Assembly: GCA_009914575.1 (NCBI GenBank)
Contig: WNEB01000079.1
Location: 1 to 6,772 of the forward strand
Length of the DNA stretch: 6,772 bases
Reading direction: 5' to 3'
DNA from: Burkholderia gladioli
GTDB taxonomy: Bacteria > Pseudomonadota > Gammaproteobacteria > Burkholderiales > Burkholderiaceae
Numbering within the stretch: position 1 is the first letter of the stretch; the number at the start of each line of letters is the position of its first letter. Shown here one piece after another: positions 5,844-6,772 of the stretch. Both the position numbers and the translations under genes were made by a program. Under the pieces are notes generated by a model. The model was not told the origin of the DNA and searched no databases. It saw nothing but the letters and a program-made list of their open reading frames with translations.

Positions 5844-6485
5844 ATGCTGAAGCTTCGCGCATCGCGAACCCGATGTCGCCCGGGCCGCCCGGAATCTCGT
5901 CTGGCTCGGCCTCGAACGCCTGACCCAGCGGCGTCGCGATCGCGATCAGCGGCCTGCTGGCGCGCGCTCGGCCCCGACGCGTTCGGCAAGTGGCAGTACG
6001 CGAACACGCTGCTGCTGGTGCTCGCCCCGCACACCTGGGTATGCGGCGCCGAAATTCTCGTGCCCACCATCGTCCAGCGCCCGCCCGCCCAGCTCGGCGC
6101 GGTGCTTGGCAGCGCTTTCGCACTGCGCTTCTCGGTGGAGGTGGCGGAGCTCGGCCTGACCTGGGGGGCATCGCGGCCGGCTTCGTCGATCCGCTGGTGG
6201 GCGCGATGCTGGCCGGGCTGGCCGTGACGATGGTGCTGCGCGAGCCGTTCGTCGGGGTGGTCAATGCCTGGCTGCAAAGCATGACGTACAGCAAGCCGCA
6301 ACTGATCGCGAGCATGTTCGCCGCGCTCGGCAAGGCGCTGCTGGTCTGGCTGCTGGTGCGCGCCGCCGCCGCGCCGGCCAGCTACGGCTGGCTCTGGGCG
6401 CTGGAAGCGGGCGCGATCGCGGTGGCGCTGATGCTCTATTACCGGCGCCGCAACGGCGGCCGGCTCGGCTGGCGCGTCGAAGGCC
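5844..6485 (+). pseudogene. Polysaccharide (O-antigen/EPS) flippase, Wzx/MATE-like: frameshifted and 3'-truncated
   Basis: Intact relatives are inner-membrane flippases of about 430-480 residues that move lipid-linked oligosaccharides to the periplasm. Here the protein can only be read by switching frame. From 5844 it reads MLKLRASR; from about 5872, in the next frame, DVARAARNLVWLGLERLTQ; from 5930, in the third frame, GVAIAISGLLAR. From 5964, back in the first frame, it reads ALGPDAFGKWQYANTLL and on to ELGLTW. After the G-run at 6163-6168 the frame changes again, to GGIAAGFVDPLVGAML, and runs to GGRLGWRVEG, where the IS3-type element begins. That gives at least four indels and loss of about half the protein. 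Several hydrophobic helices are still recognisable (NTLLLVLAPHTWVC; VGAMLAGLAVTMVL; ALLVWLLVRAAAA). The stop TAG at 6488-6490 comes from the IS. No good ribosome site precedes 5844. The substrate is unknown; the neighbourhood points to LPS or exopolysaccharide. Confidence 0.8.
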
Positions 6486-6510
6486 TGTAGCGGATCCGGT
6501 TTTTTAGACA
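6486..6510 (-). repeat. Terminal inverted repeat of the IS3-family element
   Basis: The outer 25 bases of the element are inferred to be its terminal repeat from their position and from resemblance to IS3-family ends. They begin TG and end TTTTTTAGACA. The partner is outside the window. Confidence 0.6.
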
Positions 6511-6521
6511 CGGTTTTGCGA

Positions 6522-6772
6522 TCAGGCCGCGAACTTCAAGAGGCTGGCCTGACGGGCTTCGAGAGGTGATTTGAAGCCCAGTTTCTCGAGGCGCCATTCG
6601 CGATTGTATCGATCCTTGAACGCGCCGACGGCAGCCCGTACCTCGTCTACGTTTTTGAACAGATGCCCGTGGATAGCTTGCTCCTTCATGGTCCGATTGA
6701 AGCGCTCGGCGACGCCGTTGGTCTGCGGCTCGGCGACGAAGGCGTAGCTCGGCGTCACGCCCCAGAATTTGA
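6522..6772 (-). CDS. IS3-family transposase (OrfB-type), C-terminal fragment
   Basis: About 83 C-terminal residues of an integrase-core (rve) DDE transposase are visible, and the 5' end is outside the window. The frame is open through 6772, reading KFWGVTPSYAFVAEPQTNGVAERFNRTMKEQ in pieces. The Glu in NGVAERFNRT is the expected third catalytic residue. The tail DRYNREWRLEKLGFKSPLEAR is the typical IS3-family end before the TGA stop at 6522-6524. The GTG at 6758 is an internal codon, not a start. IS481-family membership is a weaker alternative. No damage is visible in this part. Confidence 0.87.
   Translation of the reverse strand, partial: KFWGVTPSYAFVAEPQTNGVAERFNRTMKEQAIHGHLFKNVDEVRAAVGAFKDRYNREWRLEKLGFKSPLEARQASLLKFAA

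Larger units (their letters stand above)
6486..6772 (-). mobile_element. IS3-family insertion sequence, one end
   Basis: The element starts at the TG of TGTAGCGGATCCGG (6486-6499) and continues TTTTTTAGACA to 6510. This TG-start, G/C-block, T-run, GACA pattern is typical of IS3-family terminal repeats. It lies where homology to the flippase stops, 12 bases before the transposase stop codon. The element is oriented with its transposase pointing toward the flippase remnant and continues past the right edge, so the other end and the target duplication are not visible. Confidence 0.8.

Noticed and set aside
5771..6511. A 246-codon minus-strand open frame over the flippase remnant
   Set aside because: Composition is Arg/Ala/Pro/His-rich with no recognisable fold, and it mirrors the flippase pseudogene; it persists only because high-GC DNA has few stops.
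1..6772. CRISPR array, tRNA, rRNA, phage or defence system
   Set aside because: No spaced direct repeats, no tRNA-like cloverleaf and no defence-type proteins were seen on either strand.

Overview
The window is high-GC DNA that reads as Burkholderia or a close relative in the Burkholderiaceae. The evidence is the product set: UreG, WaaA, a Kdo 3-hydroxylase, WaaC and an AlgC-type phosphomannomutase. The gene neighbourhood (end of a urease operon converging on lipopolysaccharide inner-core genes) and the strong codon bias also fit. The species cannot be fixed from the sequence. The density of insertion sequences and broken genes suggests a lineage in genome decay, such as a host-restricted or symbiotic strain, but that is inference.

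Layout. Positions 1-306 are the right end of an IS5-family element (IS903-like ends). It has cut into ureG, leaving only the C-terminal half of UreG (307-643). A strong hairpin (659-690) separates that remnant from the convergent minus-strand block. The block is read right to left as manB/algC (4151-5545), waaC (2993-3988), kdoO (2074-2982) and waaA (698-2035). The 162-base gap between manB and waaC carries three inverted repeats. A 298-base divergent intergenic region (5546-5843) follows. The plus strand then holds a lipid-linked polysaccharide flippase (Wzx/MATE-like) pseudogene (5844-6485), with at least four frame changes and its 3' half missing. It is cut off by the end of an IS3-family element (6486 onward), whose transposase runs off the window.

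How the genes work together. WaaA adds Kdo to the lipid A precursor. KdoO hydroxylates the outer Kdo to Ko. WaaC adds the first heptose to Kdo. The phosphomannomutase/phosphoglucomutase supplies mannose-1-phosphate or glucose-1-phosphate for nucleotide sugars. These four genes are intact, while the genes on both sides (urease maturation and polysaccharide export) are destroyed and bounded by transposons. I see no wholly new biological system here. The main points of interest are the retained core-LPS block between two decayed loci, the Ko-forming hydroxylase, and the inverted-repeat cluster upstream of waaC.
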